Shown piece after piece: positions 1 to 6,108 of a DNA stretch of 10,918 nucleotides. Under the pieces are notes generated by a model. It did no database searches. It was not told the DNA's origin and saw only the letters and a program-made list of their open reading frames with translations. The translations under genes were made by a program, and so were the position numbers. Source of the stretch: an uncultured Myxococcales bacterium (lineage in GTDB: Bacteria > Myxococcota > UBA727 > VGSZ01); contig CAJBHN010000489.1 in NCBI GenBank assembly GCA_903952805.1, positions 1 to 10,918 on the forward strand, written 5' to 3'. Positions within the stretch are counted from its first letter, which is position 1. Every line of letters starts with the position of its first letter.

Positions 1-582
1 CTTGCGTTCGGCATCGTCGACGTCACGGCCCACCTCGGTTCCCTGTCAACCACGGGAACATTGACGCTTCGCCCTCGACCTCGTGCCATCCTGCTGGTCG
101 GGCCGGCCCTCGGGTCTTCATGGAGCTATGGCGATGTCCTTGCGTTGGGCCCTGAGTTGTCCTTGTTGGTGCGGCTGCCGATCGTCGACGGTGCGATCCA
201 TGCTGGAGTAACCCTGGGGATGCATCAAGGTTTGCCTCGTGAGTCGCAGGCCACGTTCCGAAGCTACCGGACCTACCCTGTGCTCGGTGAGGTTGGTTGG
301 CGTCCACTCTTGACACCAGAACTGGGCCTGCACTTTGGTGTCGCCGGTGGTGTCGTGGTTGTTGACGCCTCCGTCGACGCCGGGACAGGCACTGCCGAAC
401 GACGCGCGATTGAACCCGCGCTTGCTGGAGCAGTCGTTTTGGGAGTCGCATTCCGGGCAGGTCCGGGCTTTGTGGAACTCGATGGACGAGCGGGCACTGG
501 CCAAGTGCTCGTCGACACACCCTTGGTCGATGCCATGCCGTTTGGCGCAGGCCTGGTCCTCGGCTATCGCTTCGGCATCTAA
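1..582 (+). CDS. C-terminal part of a beta-rich, probably outer-membrane protein (5' end outside window)
   Basis: The reading frame is open from base 1, with no stop before the TAA at 580-582, so 193 residues of a longer protein are visible. The TTG at 61 is not needed as a start. The sequence alternates short hydrophobic, glycine-rich strands with polar turns (for example AILLVGPALGSSW, LGLHFGVAGGVVVVDA and PFGAGLVLGYRFGI). This pattern is typical of small 8-10 stranded outer-membrane barrels. The C-terminus, GYRFGI, resembles the aromatic-rich last strand recognised by the Bam machinery, although the final residue is not Phe. No enzymatic motif or cysteine pattern is visible. It is transcribed towards spmB, so it is convergent with the next genes and not in an operon with them. 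A soluble beta-rich periplasmic protein cannot be excluded. The call rests on composition and strand pattern only, not on a recognised family. Confidence 0.6.
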   Translation, partial: LAFGIVDVTAHLGSLSTTGTLTLRPRPRAILLVGPALGSSWSYGDVLALGPELSLLVRLPIVDGAIHAGVTLGMHQGLPRESQATFRSYRTYPVLGEVGWRPLLTPELGLHFGVAGGVVVVDASVDAGTGTAERRAIEPALAGAVVLGVAFRAGPGFVELDGRAGTGQVLVDTPLVDAMPFGAGLVLGYRFGI

Positions 583-635
583 CTGGCTGAGGTGAAAACG
601 AACCCGTCGTTTGCTGCCTCGCCTGCTGTTCTTTT

Positions 636-684
636 GGAGGGTCTATTCCAGACCCTCCCCCGACGATCGGATCTCGTTCGGGGG
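636..684. other. Two abutting hairpins in the convergent gap
   Basis: The first hairpin has a perfect 9-bp stem, GGAGGGTCT at 636-644 with AGACCCTCC at 650-658, closed by the loop ATTCC. The second pairs CCCCCGA (657-663) with TCGGGGG (678-684) and can extend inward with CGA/TCG. The two share bases 657-658, so they cannot both form completely at once. Neither is followed by a T-run on either strand, so they do not look like ordinary intrinsic terminators. They lie between the convergent 3' ends of the beta-rich protein gene and spmB. Confidence 0.55.
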
Positions 685-702
685 CCCCCACCCGAGACGC
701 AG

Positions 703-743
703 GACTGGGTGAAAGTTGGCCTTCGGCCATTTTCACCTCAGTC
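703..743. terminator. Large hairpin between convergent genes, possible bidirectional terminator
   Basis: A long imperfect dyad lies here. GACTG (703-707) pairs with CAGTC (739-743), GGTGAAA (708-714) with TTTCACC (731-737), and TGGCC (717-721) with GGCCA (725-729) around a TTC loop. The only interruptions are a T bulge at 738 and a GT/T internal loop. It lies 35 bp beyond the spmB stop and 120 bp beyond the stop of the first gene. That position suits a shared terminator, but a U-tract is missing on both strands, so termination is inferred from structure and place only. The rest of 583-778 shows no coding potential. Confidence 0.45.
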
Positions 744-778
744 CGCCAACGAACGACCTCAGCGGATCTGTGTCGATG

Positions 779-1324
779 TCAAAAGAGCAGGGCGTGCGTC
801 ATCCACGCCGCAGCCAGCATGCCGACCAGGTCCCCCAACAATCCCGCCCACAAGGCGTGGCGGATGCGCTCGATGCCGATGGAGCCAAAATACACGGCGA
901 GCACGTAAAACGTCGTATCCGACGCGCCCGACATGACCGCCGCCGTCGTCGCAGGCAGAGAATCCGGGCCGTGGACCTTCATCAGTTCGACCATGACGCC
1001 GTCGGCGCCGGAGCCAGACATTGGGCGCACCAGGACCATCGGCAACGTTTCGGGGGGCACGCCGATCCACGACAACAGTGGTCCCAGTGCCTGGGAAACG
1101 CGGTCCAGCAGGCCCGCCGAGCGGACCATCCCGACCGCCACCAGCACAGCCACAAGGTAGGGGATGATGCGAACGGCGGTGTCGAAGCCCTCCTTGGCGC
1201 CCTCCACGAAGGTGTCGTAGACTTTCACGCCTCGCCAGGCGCCGACGGCGAAGACGATGGCGAGCACCACAGGGATGGCGCTGTCGGCCACGAGCGACGT
1301 GGCAGCGCGGAACGTCTCCATCAT
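779..1324 (-). CDS. spmB: Spore maturation protein B family membrane protein (SpmB)
   Basis: The product is 181 residues, close to the usual SpmB length of about 175-180. Family signatures are plain: EGAKEGFDTAVRIIPYLVAVLVAVGM (roughly 41-66, split here only for description), RPMSGSGADGVMVELMK from 100, and SGASDTTFYVLAVYFGSIGI at 132-151. It has several hydrophobic segments (about 15-30, 52-68, 135-150, 158-178), so it is an inner-membrane protein. It belongs to the nucleoside-recognition (Gate) domain family with SpmA. In Bacillus, SpmA and SpmB are needed for full spore-core dehydration, but homologues are common in non-sporulating Gram-negatives, where their role is not settled. The ATG at 1324 overlaps the spmA stop by four bases (ATGA), implying translational coupling. 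A second ATG follows immediately, so the true start may be one codon later. Confidence 0.93.
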   Translation of the reverse strand: MMETFRAATSLVADSAIPVVLAIVFAVGAWRGVKVYDTFVEGAKEGFDTAVRIIPYLVAVLVAVGMVRSAGLLDRVSQALGPLLSWIGVPPETLPMVLVRPMSGSGADGVMVELMKVHGPDSLPATTAAVMSGASDTTFYVLAVYFGSIGIERIRHALWAGLLGDLVGMLAAAWMTHALLF

Positions 1325-2004
1325 GGGGCAACGCCCTTTGGGTCGGTCACCGTCGCGTCGGCTGCGGGCTGCCCCTCATCAGGCATGACCTTGAAGCGAC
1401 CTTCCAGCAGCTTGGTCACCATAAAGGCTACCGCCATACCGCAGGCCGTCGCCAGCAACGTCGGCAGGACGATGTTGGTCGCGTTGGTGGAACCGTTTTC
1501 AAGGCGCAAGGCGATGGTCCGCGCCGGGATGAGCGTCAGGTGCGTCGTGTTGAGGGCCAGGAACAGCACCATGGCGTTGCTGGCGGTTTTTTTGTGGGGG
1601 TTGAGGGTCTGAAGGTGTTTCATTGCCTGCAGCCCAAGGGGGGTTGCCGCATTGCCGAGGCCCAGCAGGTTGGCTGCCATGTTCATGACAATGGCGCCCA
1701 TCGCTGGGTGGTCGGCTGGCACATCGGGAAATACGCGCACCAGCAGAGGTCGCATGACCCGGGCAATCAATGCGACCAGGCCGGCTTGTTCGGCTACCCG
1801 CATCACTCCGGTCCACAGCGCCAGCACGCCGACCAGACCGAGGGCCAGCTTGGCGGCGTCGTTGGCTGCCTCCAAGGTCCGCTGGGTGACTGCCTTCATG
1901 GCCCCGCCGTCGCCACCTCCGGCAACGACGGGCAGAAAGTCGCTGCCAGCAGCAGTCGCCACAGCAGCCAGCACCAAAGCGACAAAGACGCGGTTCACGA
2001 CCAT
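1321..2004 (-). CDS. spmA: Spore maturation protein A family membrane protein (SpmA)
   Basis: From the chosen ATG at 2004 the product has 227 residues. The conserved SpmA core is clear: NMAANLLGLGNAATPLGLQA from 108, then LNPHKKTASNAMVLFLALNT (134-153) and LTLIPARTIALR (156-167). Hydrophobic segments lie at about 5-20, 53-68, 100-125, 145-165 and 178-199. The frame is open to an upstream ATG at 2058 (18 more residues). I prefer 2004 because MVVNRVFVALVLAAVATAAG looks like the usual membrane-inserted N-terminus of SpmA, whereas the extra residues (MYGVSTIFWRRCTVGTSF) do not. No good Shine-Dalgarno stands before either start; a GGAGG lies 21 bases upstream of 2004, too far to be ideal. The gene is first in a two-gene operon with spmB. 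It diverges from the FecR-like gene, with about 138 bp between starts for both promoters, none of which I can place confidently. Confidence 0.9.
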   Translation of the reverse strand: MVVNRVFVALVLAAVATAAGSDFLPVVAGGGDGGAMKAVTQRTLEAANDAAKLALGLVGVLALWTGVMRVAEQAGLVALIARVMRPLLVRVFPDVPADHPAMGAIVMNMAANLLGLGNAATPLGLQAMKHLQTLNPHKKTASNAMVLFLALNTTHLTLIPARTIALRLENGSTNATNIVLPTLLATACGMAVAFMVTKLLEGRFKVMPDEGQPAADATVTDPKGVAP

Positions 2005-2142
2005 GAAGCTAGTGCCGACGGTGCACCTCCGCCAAAAAATGGTCGAAACGCCGTACATGGGCCCGGATGAAGGGAGTTATCCGTGTAGAGGGACCGCGAC
2101 GCGATTGCCGATCGTCTTCGTTCACGGCACAACTGACGCCTC

Positions 2143-2967
2143 ATGAAGCTCCGCGTCATCGCCGGCGTTCTTTTGTTGCTTGTCGCTGTGGGCCTGCCCC
2201 TTGCGGCAATGAGCAGCGACGGCCCTCCGTGGGGGTTTCGCGGCCACCAGGCCGTGGTCGTGGAGTACGTCGGTACAGTGGAGGCCACGGCGTCTGCGGC
2301 CCGCATGCAAAAGTCTCGTGCCGTCGACGACAAGTTGGAGGTCGGCGTCAACGCGCGATTTGACGTTGGCGATGAATTTCGTGTCGCCCGACTGTCCCAG
2401 CTTCGCTTGCGTTTTGCCGGTGCCGACATCGTCGCTGGCGACGGCGCCCGTTTGATGATCGGCACTGCGGGTATCCGATTGGTGCGAGGCGTCGTCGACA
2501 TCGCACTGCGAGATGGTGGGCGTTCTTTTGTTGTTGACCTCGACACTGGCGGCGCAATGACGGTGCGCGGGACTGGGGCGATGGCCCGGGTCCTGGCCGA
2601 CGGCAAGGGCGGCGCTCAAGCTTGGGTCGACAACGGCAGCCTTGAGGGCCGTGCAGCCAAGGGTGAGGTCCTCGCCGAGCCGGGGCGCCTGTTGGTCGTG
2701 CGCGGTGATGAAGCAACCTTGGCTGAGAAGTCCAGCGCAGTTGAGGTGACGGCCACGTGCACCGCGGGCAAACTCAATGTGGTCGCCCCCGCTCAGACCC
2801 AGGTCTTCGCGGCTGGTACCCTCGCCTATCCCGACGTCGCCTCCGACGCCGGGACGGGTTCGTTGGTCATCGAGATCGAACCGGGCATCGGCGAGGTGCA
2901 GATTGTCGCTCGCGATGTTTTCAGTCAGTCGGGCCGAACCACGGCAAGCTGCGAAAAGCGTAAGTGA
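2143..2967 (+). CDS. Exported FecR-domain protein
   Basis: A 274-residue product. Residues 1-22 form a signal sequence or signal anchor (basic MKLR, then a hydrophobic stretch at 5-21 and LAA), so it acts in the periplasm or is tethered to the inner membrane. Residues about 60-165 resemble a FecR domain: beta-strands around LRLRFAGADIVAG, a GxVDI-like turn (GVVDIALRDGG, 116-126) and the typical VRGTGAMARVL (141-151) followed by WVDNGSLEG. There is no N-terminal anti-sigma helix bundle and no sigma-factor gene beside it, so it is not a classical FecR regulator. It is more like the free-standing FecR proteins common in deltaproteobacteria. The C-terminal 70 residues are a second beta-rich segment, perhaps Ig-like, with cysteines at 206 and 270 that could form a disulfide. 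No clear Shine-Dalgarno precedes the ATG. rlmE follows after 7 bp, so the two are probably cotranscribed. Confidence 0.75.
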   Translation: MKLRVIAGVLLLLVAVGLPLAAMSSDGPPWGFRGHQAVVVEYVGTVEATASAARMQKSRAVDDKLEVGVNARFDVGDEFRVARLSQLRLRFAGADIVAGDGARLMIGTAGIRLVRGVVDIALRDGGRSFVVDLDTGGAMTVRGTGAMARVLADGKGGAQAWVDNGSLEGRAAKGEVLAEPGRLLVVRGDEATLAEKSSAVEVTATCTAGKLNVVAPAQTQVFAAGTLAYPDVASDAGTGSLVIEIEPGIGEVQIVARDVFSQSGRTTASCEKRK

Positions 2968-2974
2968 CCAGCAC

Positions 2975-3619
2975 ATGAGTACAAAAAAGACACCCACCTT
3001 CGTCATCAAGGGCAACGCCCGTTATGACAGGCACGATCACTTCTATAAAAAGGCCAAACAGGAGGGCTTTGCAGCCCGCAGCGTCTACAAACTCGACGAG
3101 ATTGATTCAGAGTTCAAACTCTTCCGCGCAGGCAATGTCGTCGTCGACCTTGGCTGCGCCCCGGGTTCATGGATGCAATACGTTGAGCAGAAGATAGGCC
3201 ACGCCGGCCGCGCCTATGGAATCGACTTGCTTCCTGTCAAGGTCGCCTTCTCGTCACAAATCCGCATCATGCAGGGGGACGCATTCGCCGTGACCTTGAA
3301 GGATTTGATGGGTGCCGACAGCGACGACCTCCCGGCTGTTGACGTCGTCATTTCCGACATGGCGCCCAACACCACCGGCATACGCAGCGTCGACGCCGCG
3401 CGCAGCATGGCCTTGAGTGAGCGGGCCCTTGAAGTCGCTGAGCGGCTCCTTCGGCCGGGCGGGCACTTCGTTGTCAAGGTGTTGGAGGGCGGCGAGATGA
3501 AGGCGTTTGTTGAACAAGCAAAAGGGCTCTTTCAGTCGGTCAAGATCAAGCGTCCCAAAAGCACCCGCGATGGCAGCACCGAGACGTTCGTGATTGGTCT
3601 GCAACGCAAAGCCCGCTGA
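2975..3619 (+). CDS. rlmE: 23S rRNA (uridine-2'-O-)methyltransferase RlmE/FtsJ
   Basis: This is the S-adenosylmethionine-dependent enzyme that methylates the 2'-OH of U2552 (E. coli numbering) in the A-loop of 23S rRNA during large-subunit maturation. The 214-residue product matches the family length (about 209). The SAM-binding motif is VVDLGCAPGSW (56-66), followed by YGIDLLPV (81-88) and a GDAF acidic turn at 101-104. The K-D-K-E catalytic tetrad is in place: K39 (SVYKLDEI), D128 (VISDMAPN), K168 (GHFVVKVLEGGE) and E203 (STETFVIG). The ATG at 2975 is chosen because it gives the normal N-terminus; the frame extends upstream only over the end of the FecR-like gene. Spacing from that gene is 7 bp, and a strong terminator follows 53 bp after the stop. 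Only a weak AAGTGA resembles a ribosome binding site, which fits translational coupling to the gene before it. Confidence 0.96.
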   Translation: MSTKKTPTFVIKGNARYDRHDHFYKKAKQEGFAARSVYKLDEIDSEFKLFRAGNVVVDLGCAPGSWMQYVEQKIGHAGRAYGIDLLPVKVAFSSQIRIMQGDAFAVTLKDLMGADSDDLPAVDVVISDMAPNTTGIRSVDAARSMALSERALEVAERLLRPGGHFVVKVLEGGEMKAFVEQAKGLFQSVKIKRPKSTRDGSTETFVIGLQRKAR

Positions 3620-3672
3620 GGTGTGGACGAAGTCACGAGGTGCAACGCGCGGCTTGGCACGAGCACGCATCC

Positions 3673-3709
3673 AAAAAGAAACGCACCGCCGAGCGGTGCG
3701 TTTCTTTTT
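3673..3709. terminator. Perfect bidirectional intrinsic terminator
   Basis: A flawless 17-bp inverted repeat, AAAAAGAAACGCACCGC at 3673-3689 with its complement at 3693-3709, has a CGA loop. The GC-rich core (AACGCACCGC/GCGGTGCGTT) ends in a TTTCTTTTT tract on the plus strand and the same tract on the minus strand. It therefore serves rlmE (stop at 3619) and the minus-strand proline-rich gene (stop at 3727) alike. Confidence 0.93.
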
Positions 3710-3726
3710 GTCATGTTGTTGCAGGT

Positions 3727-4143
3727 TCACACGGCAGCGTAATCAAAGGCCGGCTTGGTGGCGGGAGGAGCCACCGGAAGCGGGGGGACGGAAACGGCTT
3801 TTGGAGGCTGGGCGGTGACCGGTGGCTGGCTGGCGACCGGTGGCTTGGTGGCGACCGGGGGTTCCTGCACGGTTGGCTTGGCGCTGACTGGGGGCATGGC
3901 TGATTCGGACGGCGCCTTCTTGAGCCACTCCGAGACCTTCTTGAAGAAATCCTCAATGAGTTTCTTGAACTCCTTTCGCTCTGCCTTGTGCTCGAGCTTG
4001 CGCGACGGCTTGCGCTCCATCACGTCGTCGTTGAACAAAGGGGTTGGCCTCGAAGGCTGGGTTGGCTGGGCGACCACCGGCGGAACGCGAGGAGCCGAGA
4101 CACGGGGAGGAGAGGAATGAACCGAACCACCACCACCACACAT
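3727..4143 (-). CDS. Proline-rich protein of unknown family, starting MCGGGG
   Basis: I do not recognise this 138-residue protein. The ATG at 4143 is chosen because an AGGAG stands 6 bases before it and a good promoter lies about 45 bases upstream; the frame continues to an ATG at 4185 that has neither. There are three parts. Residues 1-36 are MCGGGGS and a Pro/Ser/Val-rich arm. Residues about 40-76 are a highly charged amphipathic helix (ERKPSRKLEHKAERKEFKK, then LIEDFFKKVSEWLKK), possibly a coiled coil or membrane-surface helix. Residues 80-138 are a Pro-Val-Ala tail with a six-residue repeat PPVA(T/S)(K/Q) at about 95-117. There is no N-terminal signal peptide, so Cys2 is not a standard lipobox cysteine. 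A short MCGGGG start is reminiscent of some phage structural proteins, but this is only a resemblance. It is monocistronic, between rlmE (convergent) and htrA (divergent). Good promoter, ribosome binding site and terminator argue that it is a real, expressed gene. Confidence 0.72.
   Translation of the reverse strand: MCGGGGSVHSSPPRVSAPRVPPVVAQPTQPSRPTPLFNDDVMERKPSRKLEHKAERKEFKKLIEDFFKKVSEWLKKAPSESAMPPVSAKPTVQEPPVATKPPVASQPPVTAQPPKAVSVPPLPVAPPATKPAFDYAAV
3793..3861 (-). repeat. 18-bp tandem repeat inside the proline-rich gene
   Basis: Nearly four degenerate 18-bp units encode PPVATK, PPVASQ, PPVTAQ and PPKAV. On the plus strand the units are visible as successive copies of a GGCGACCGGTGG-like core. 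The repeat stays in frame, so copy number could change the length of the tail without disrupting the gene. Confidence 0.7.
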
Positions 4144-4187
4144 GAGAGACTCCTTGGGTCGTCGACTCGCCGTTGAGTGACACAACC

Positions 4188-4216
4188 ATCATAGCAGGTT
4201 GAATGCCAACTTTCAG
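4188..4216 (-). promoter_or_regulatory. Probable sigma-70 type promoter with extended -10 for the proline-rich gene
   Basis: Read on the minus strand: a -35 hexamer CTGAAA (4216-4211), a 17-base spacer, then a -10 hexamer TATGAT (4193-4188). The -10 is preceded by TGC, which makes it an extended -10 (TGnTATGAT). Transcription would start near 4181, giving a 5' leader of about 38 bases that ends in the AGGAG Shine-Dalgarno at about 4154-4150. This is the best-looking promoter in the window. Confidence 0.6.
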
Positions 4217-4582
4217 TGCATGGGGTCGACCGGGCTAATATGCTGGAGAATCAGCTTCTTACGGTGGCAGCCAAGATGCCGGCGGCCGACACAACGTGCG
4301 ATTGACCTGCCGCCGCCCTTTGCCCGGCGTGTTGTGCATCCGAAGCGCATTCGTAGCGCATCAGTTGCGCAAGGGATGCGCTACGAATGCACATGCTTGT
4401 GCACAACGGATGCACGACCGGCTCAGAAGCGGAGTTGGTCGATTCTCATCGAGCCTCACCGATTTTCGCTGATTCTGACCGAGGCTCGCCGCGGCCCGAT
4501 TCGGGAATCCACCGGCCGGCTGCATGGTTGCCTCTTGTATCAAGGCGCCTATCGAGTGTCTGACCAGTTGGAGGAACTTCCC
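4217..4582. other. Long intergenic region upstream of htrA, rich in dyads
   Basis: A frame continuous with htrA is open through this stretch, but its translation has no signal-like or family-like character and is rich in Arg, Cys and Trp, so it is not coding. It contains the large nested inverted repeat at 4331-4418. A smaller hairpin, CGAGCCTC at 4450-4457 with GAGGCTCG at 4481-4488, lies within two degenerate direct copies of a GATTCT...GAG(C/G)CTC unit with a period of 30 bp (4441-4460 and 4471-4490). There are also short palindromes, GATTC-GG-GAATC (4498-4509) and CTTG-TAT-CAAG (4534-4544). The htrA promoter must lie here, but I find no convincing -35/-10 pair and no CIRCE or sigma-32 style site. 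Confidence 0.6.
4331..4418. repeat. 88-bp nested inverted repeat (bulged long hairpin)
   Basis: The core is a perfect 16-bp inverted repeat, GCATTCGTAGCGCATC (4347-4362) with GATGCGCTACGAATGC (4375-4390), around a 12-base loop that itself holds the palindrome TTGCGCAA (4365-4372). Outside it AAGC (4343-4346) pairs with GCTT (4395-4398), and GTTGTGCATCCG (4331-4342) pairs with CGGATGCACGAC (4407-4418) at 11 of 12 positions. The right arm carries extra bases: ACAT (4391-4394) and GTGCACAA (4399-4406). A 5-bp direct repeat CCGGC flanks the structure (4324-4328 and 4418-4422). No protein is encoded inside. Confidence 0.8.
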
Positions 4583-6034
4583 ATGATCCGAATCGCGTTG
4601 TTGCTGTCTTTGCAGGTGGTGTCGCTGCTGGTGTCAACGTCTGCCCGCGCCGATCAGTCTCTGTGGCTCCAGCGCAACTCGCCGCCACGGGTTCAGATCC
4701 CGTCGCTGGCGCCTTTGGTTGCAGAGTCCGAGGCCGCCGTTTTGTCGATCACGGTGGAGTCAACGGCGCAGTCGTCGGTGGACCCGCGGGCCCTGCGCAT
4801 GTTTGGCCTTGAAGCTCCTGACACCAAACGCCAGGGACAAGGAACCGGTTTCCTCATCCACCCCGACGGCTACGCCCTCACCAACCACCACGTCGTGGAG
4901 GGGGCAACCCGCATTCAAGTGTTGGTCGGGAGCCGCAGCGAGGTCGTCCAGGCCCGCGTCATCGGTGACGACCCTCGCACCGACGTGGCCCTGATCAAGC
5001 TTGAAGGCAAGAACCCTGCTGGCGGTGCGTGGCCGCATCTGCCTCTGGGGAGCAGCGACGCCATGGCGGTCGGCGACTTCGTTGTAGCCATCGGCAACCC
5101 CTTTGGCCTCACCCAATCCGTGTCGATGGGCATCCTGTCGGCAAAGTCGCGCCGCGACATCGCCCCTTCAGGTCGCCAGGGGCTCTATGACTTTTTGCAG
5201 ACTGACGCGTCCATCAACCCTGGCAACTCGGGTGGGCCTCTGCTGAATCTGGGCGGCGAGGTCATTGGCATCAACGCGGCCGTCAACGCCGCTGGCCAGG
5301 GCATCGGCTTCGCGATCCCCATCGACCTCGTGAAGCAGATATTGCCCGACCTGAAGGGAAAGGGACGAGTCGCGCGGTCGTGGATCGGCGTTGCTGTTCA
5401 GAGGGTGTCGCCAGAGATCGCTCCCGGCCTCGGTTTGGACCGGCCACGAGGTGCCCTGGTGTCTCAGGTGGTGGCAGGGGGACCCGGGTACAAGGCGGGG
5501 CTGAAGCCTGGCGATGTCATCACCCGATTTGACGGCAAGGCTGTCGAGGACTCTACCGATCTGCCCCTGCTGGCGACGTCGGCGGGTATTGGCCGGAGCG
5601 TGCCTCTCGAGCTTCTTCGCGACGGTGAGTCACGATCGGCCCGAGTGACGCTGGGATCAGTCCCTGGCGATGACGAGGCCAGCGCATTCGTCGGCGGCGC
5701 TGACCGGCGCGGCCCTGACGAGAGAGGGCTCGATGAGGCGCAGCGCGCGACCCGCCTCGGGCTGCGCGTGAGCACGCTTGACGAAGACCTCAGAGCACGA
5801 CTGGACCTGCCCGCGAAGCAACGTGGGGCCGTGGTCATCCGGGTCGATCCGTCGTCTCCAGGGGCTGCGGTTGGCCTCCGGCCAGGCGACCTGGTCGTCG
5901 AGGTCAACGGCAATATCGTCGTCGACAGCGACAGCTTCACGAGGTCGGTTGCCAAGGTGGGCAGCGGCAAGCTCCTGAAAATGTTGGTGATTCGCGGTGG
6001 GACCCCAACATTTGTCGCGTTGTCGAAGCCCTGA
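4583..6034 (+). CDS. htrA: Periplasmic serine protease of the HtrA/DegQ family with two PDZ domains
   Basis: A 483-residue protease/chaperone that degrades or holds misfolded envelope proteins. Residues 1-23 are a Sec signal peptide (MIRIALLLSLQVVSLLVSTSARA, cleaved before DQS), so it works in the periplasm. The S1C trypsin-like domain spans about 45-255. The triad is complete: H103 (LTNHHVVEG, where the family usually has TNNHVV), D134 (DPRTDVALIKL) and S216 (NPGNSGGPL), and an AIGNPFGL segment follows D134. PDZ1 covers about 265-360 (GALVSQVVAGGPGYKAGLKPGDVI) and PDZ2 about 391-481 (GAVVIRVDPSSPGAAVGLRPGDLVVEVNG). They are joined by a charged linker at 361-390. The length fits DegP/DegQ/MucD. 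The ATG at 4583 follows GGAGGA (4570-4575) at 7 bases and gives the signal peptide directly; the open frame further upstream is non-coding. Which paralogue (DegP, DegQ, MucD) it corresponds to cannot be told from the sequence alone. It precedes rpmI by 180 bp, in the place where infC is often found. Confidence 0.93.
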   Translation: MIRIALLLSLQVVSLLVSTSARADQSLWLQRNSPPRVQIPSLAPLVAESEAAVLSITVESTAQSSVDPRALRMFGLEAPDTKRQGQGTGFLIHPDGYALTNHHVVEGATRIQVLVGSRSEVVQARVIGDDPRTDVALIKLEGKNPAGGAWPHLPLGSSDAMAVGDFVVAIGNPFGLTQSVSMGILSAKSRRDIAPSGRQGLYDFLQTDASINPGNSGGPLLNLGGEVIGINAAVNAAGQGIGFAIPIDLVKQILPDLKGKGRVARSWIGVAVQRVSPEIAPGLGLDRPRGALVSQVVAGGPGYKAGLKPGDVITRFDGKAVEDSTDLPLLATSAGIGRSVPLELLRDGESRSARVTLGSVPGDDEASAFVGGADRRGPDERGLDEAQRATRLGLRVSTLDEDLRARLDLPAKQRGAVVIRVDPSSPGAAVGLRPGDLVVEVNGNIVVDSDSFTRSVAKVGSGKLLKMLVIRGGTPTFVALSKP

Positions 6035-6108
6035 CTCAGGGGATGCACAGCTGGGTTCATCGGTGCTTGGCTGGGCTGTTCAACTGATTCCCCCTTGCGT
6101 CAGTGAGA

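Noticed and set aside
2122..3015. A 297-codon minus-strand frame opposite the FecR-like gene
   Set aside because: Its translation lacks domain character, while the plus-strand frame gives a signal peptide and a FecR-like domain.
3793..3861. CRISPR-like array
   Set aside because: The 18-bp units are contiguous, in frame and code for a Pro-rich hexapeptide; there are no spacers.
3755..4120. A Gly/Thr-rich plus-strand frame opposite the proline-rich gene
   Set aside because: It is the mirror of the Pro-rich repeats, runs against the minus-strand promoter and terminator arrangement, and has no ribosome binding site of its own.
4236..4241. TAATAT as a -10 box for htrA
   Set aside because: Only four of six consensus positions match, no -35 stands at a suitable distance, and it would give a leader of more than 300 bases.
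4347..4390. CIRCE (HrcA operator) for the heat-shock type gene htrA
   Set aside because: CIRCE has 9-bp arms TTAGCACTC/GAGTGCTAA with a 9-base spacer; here the arms are 16 bp with a 12-base loop and a different sequence.
4199..4582. Upstream extension of the htrA frame to an ATG at 4199
   Set aside because: The extension would put the signal peptide inside the protein, has no family resemblance, and crosses the large inverted repeat; ATG 4583 has a good Shine-Dalgarno and yields the signal peptide.
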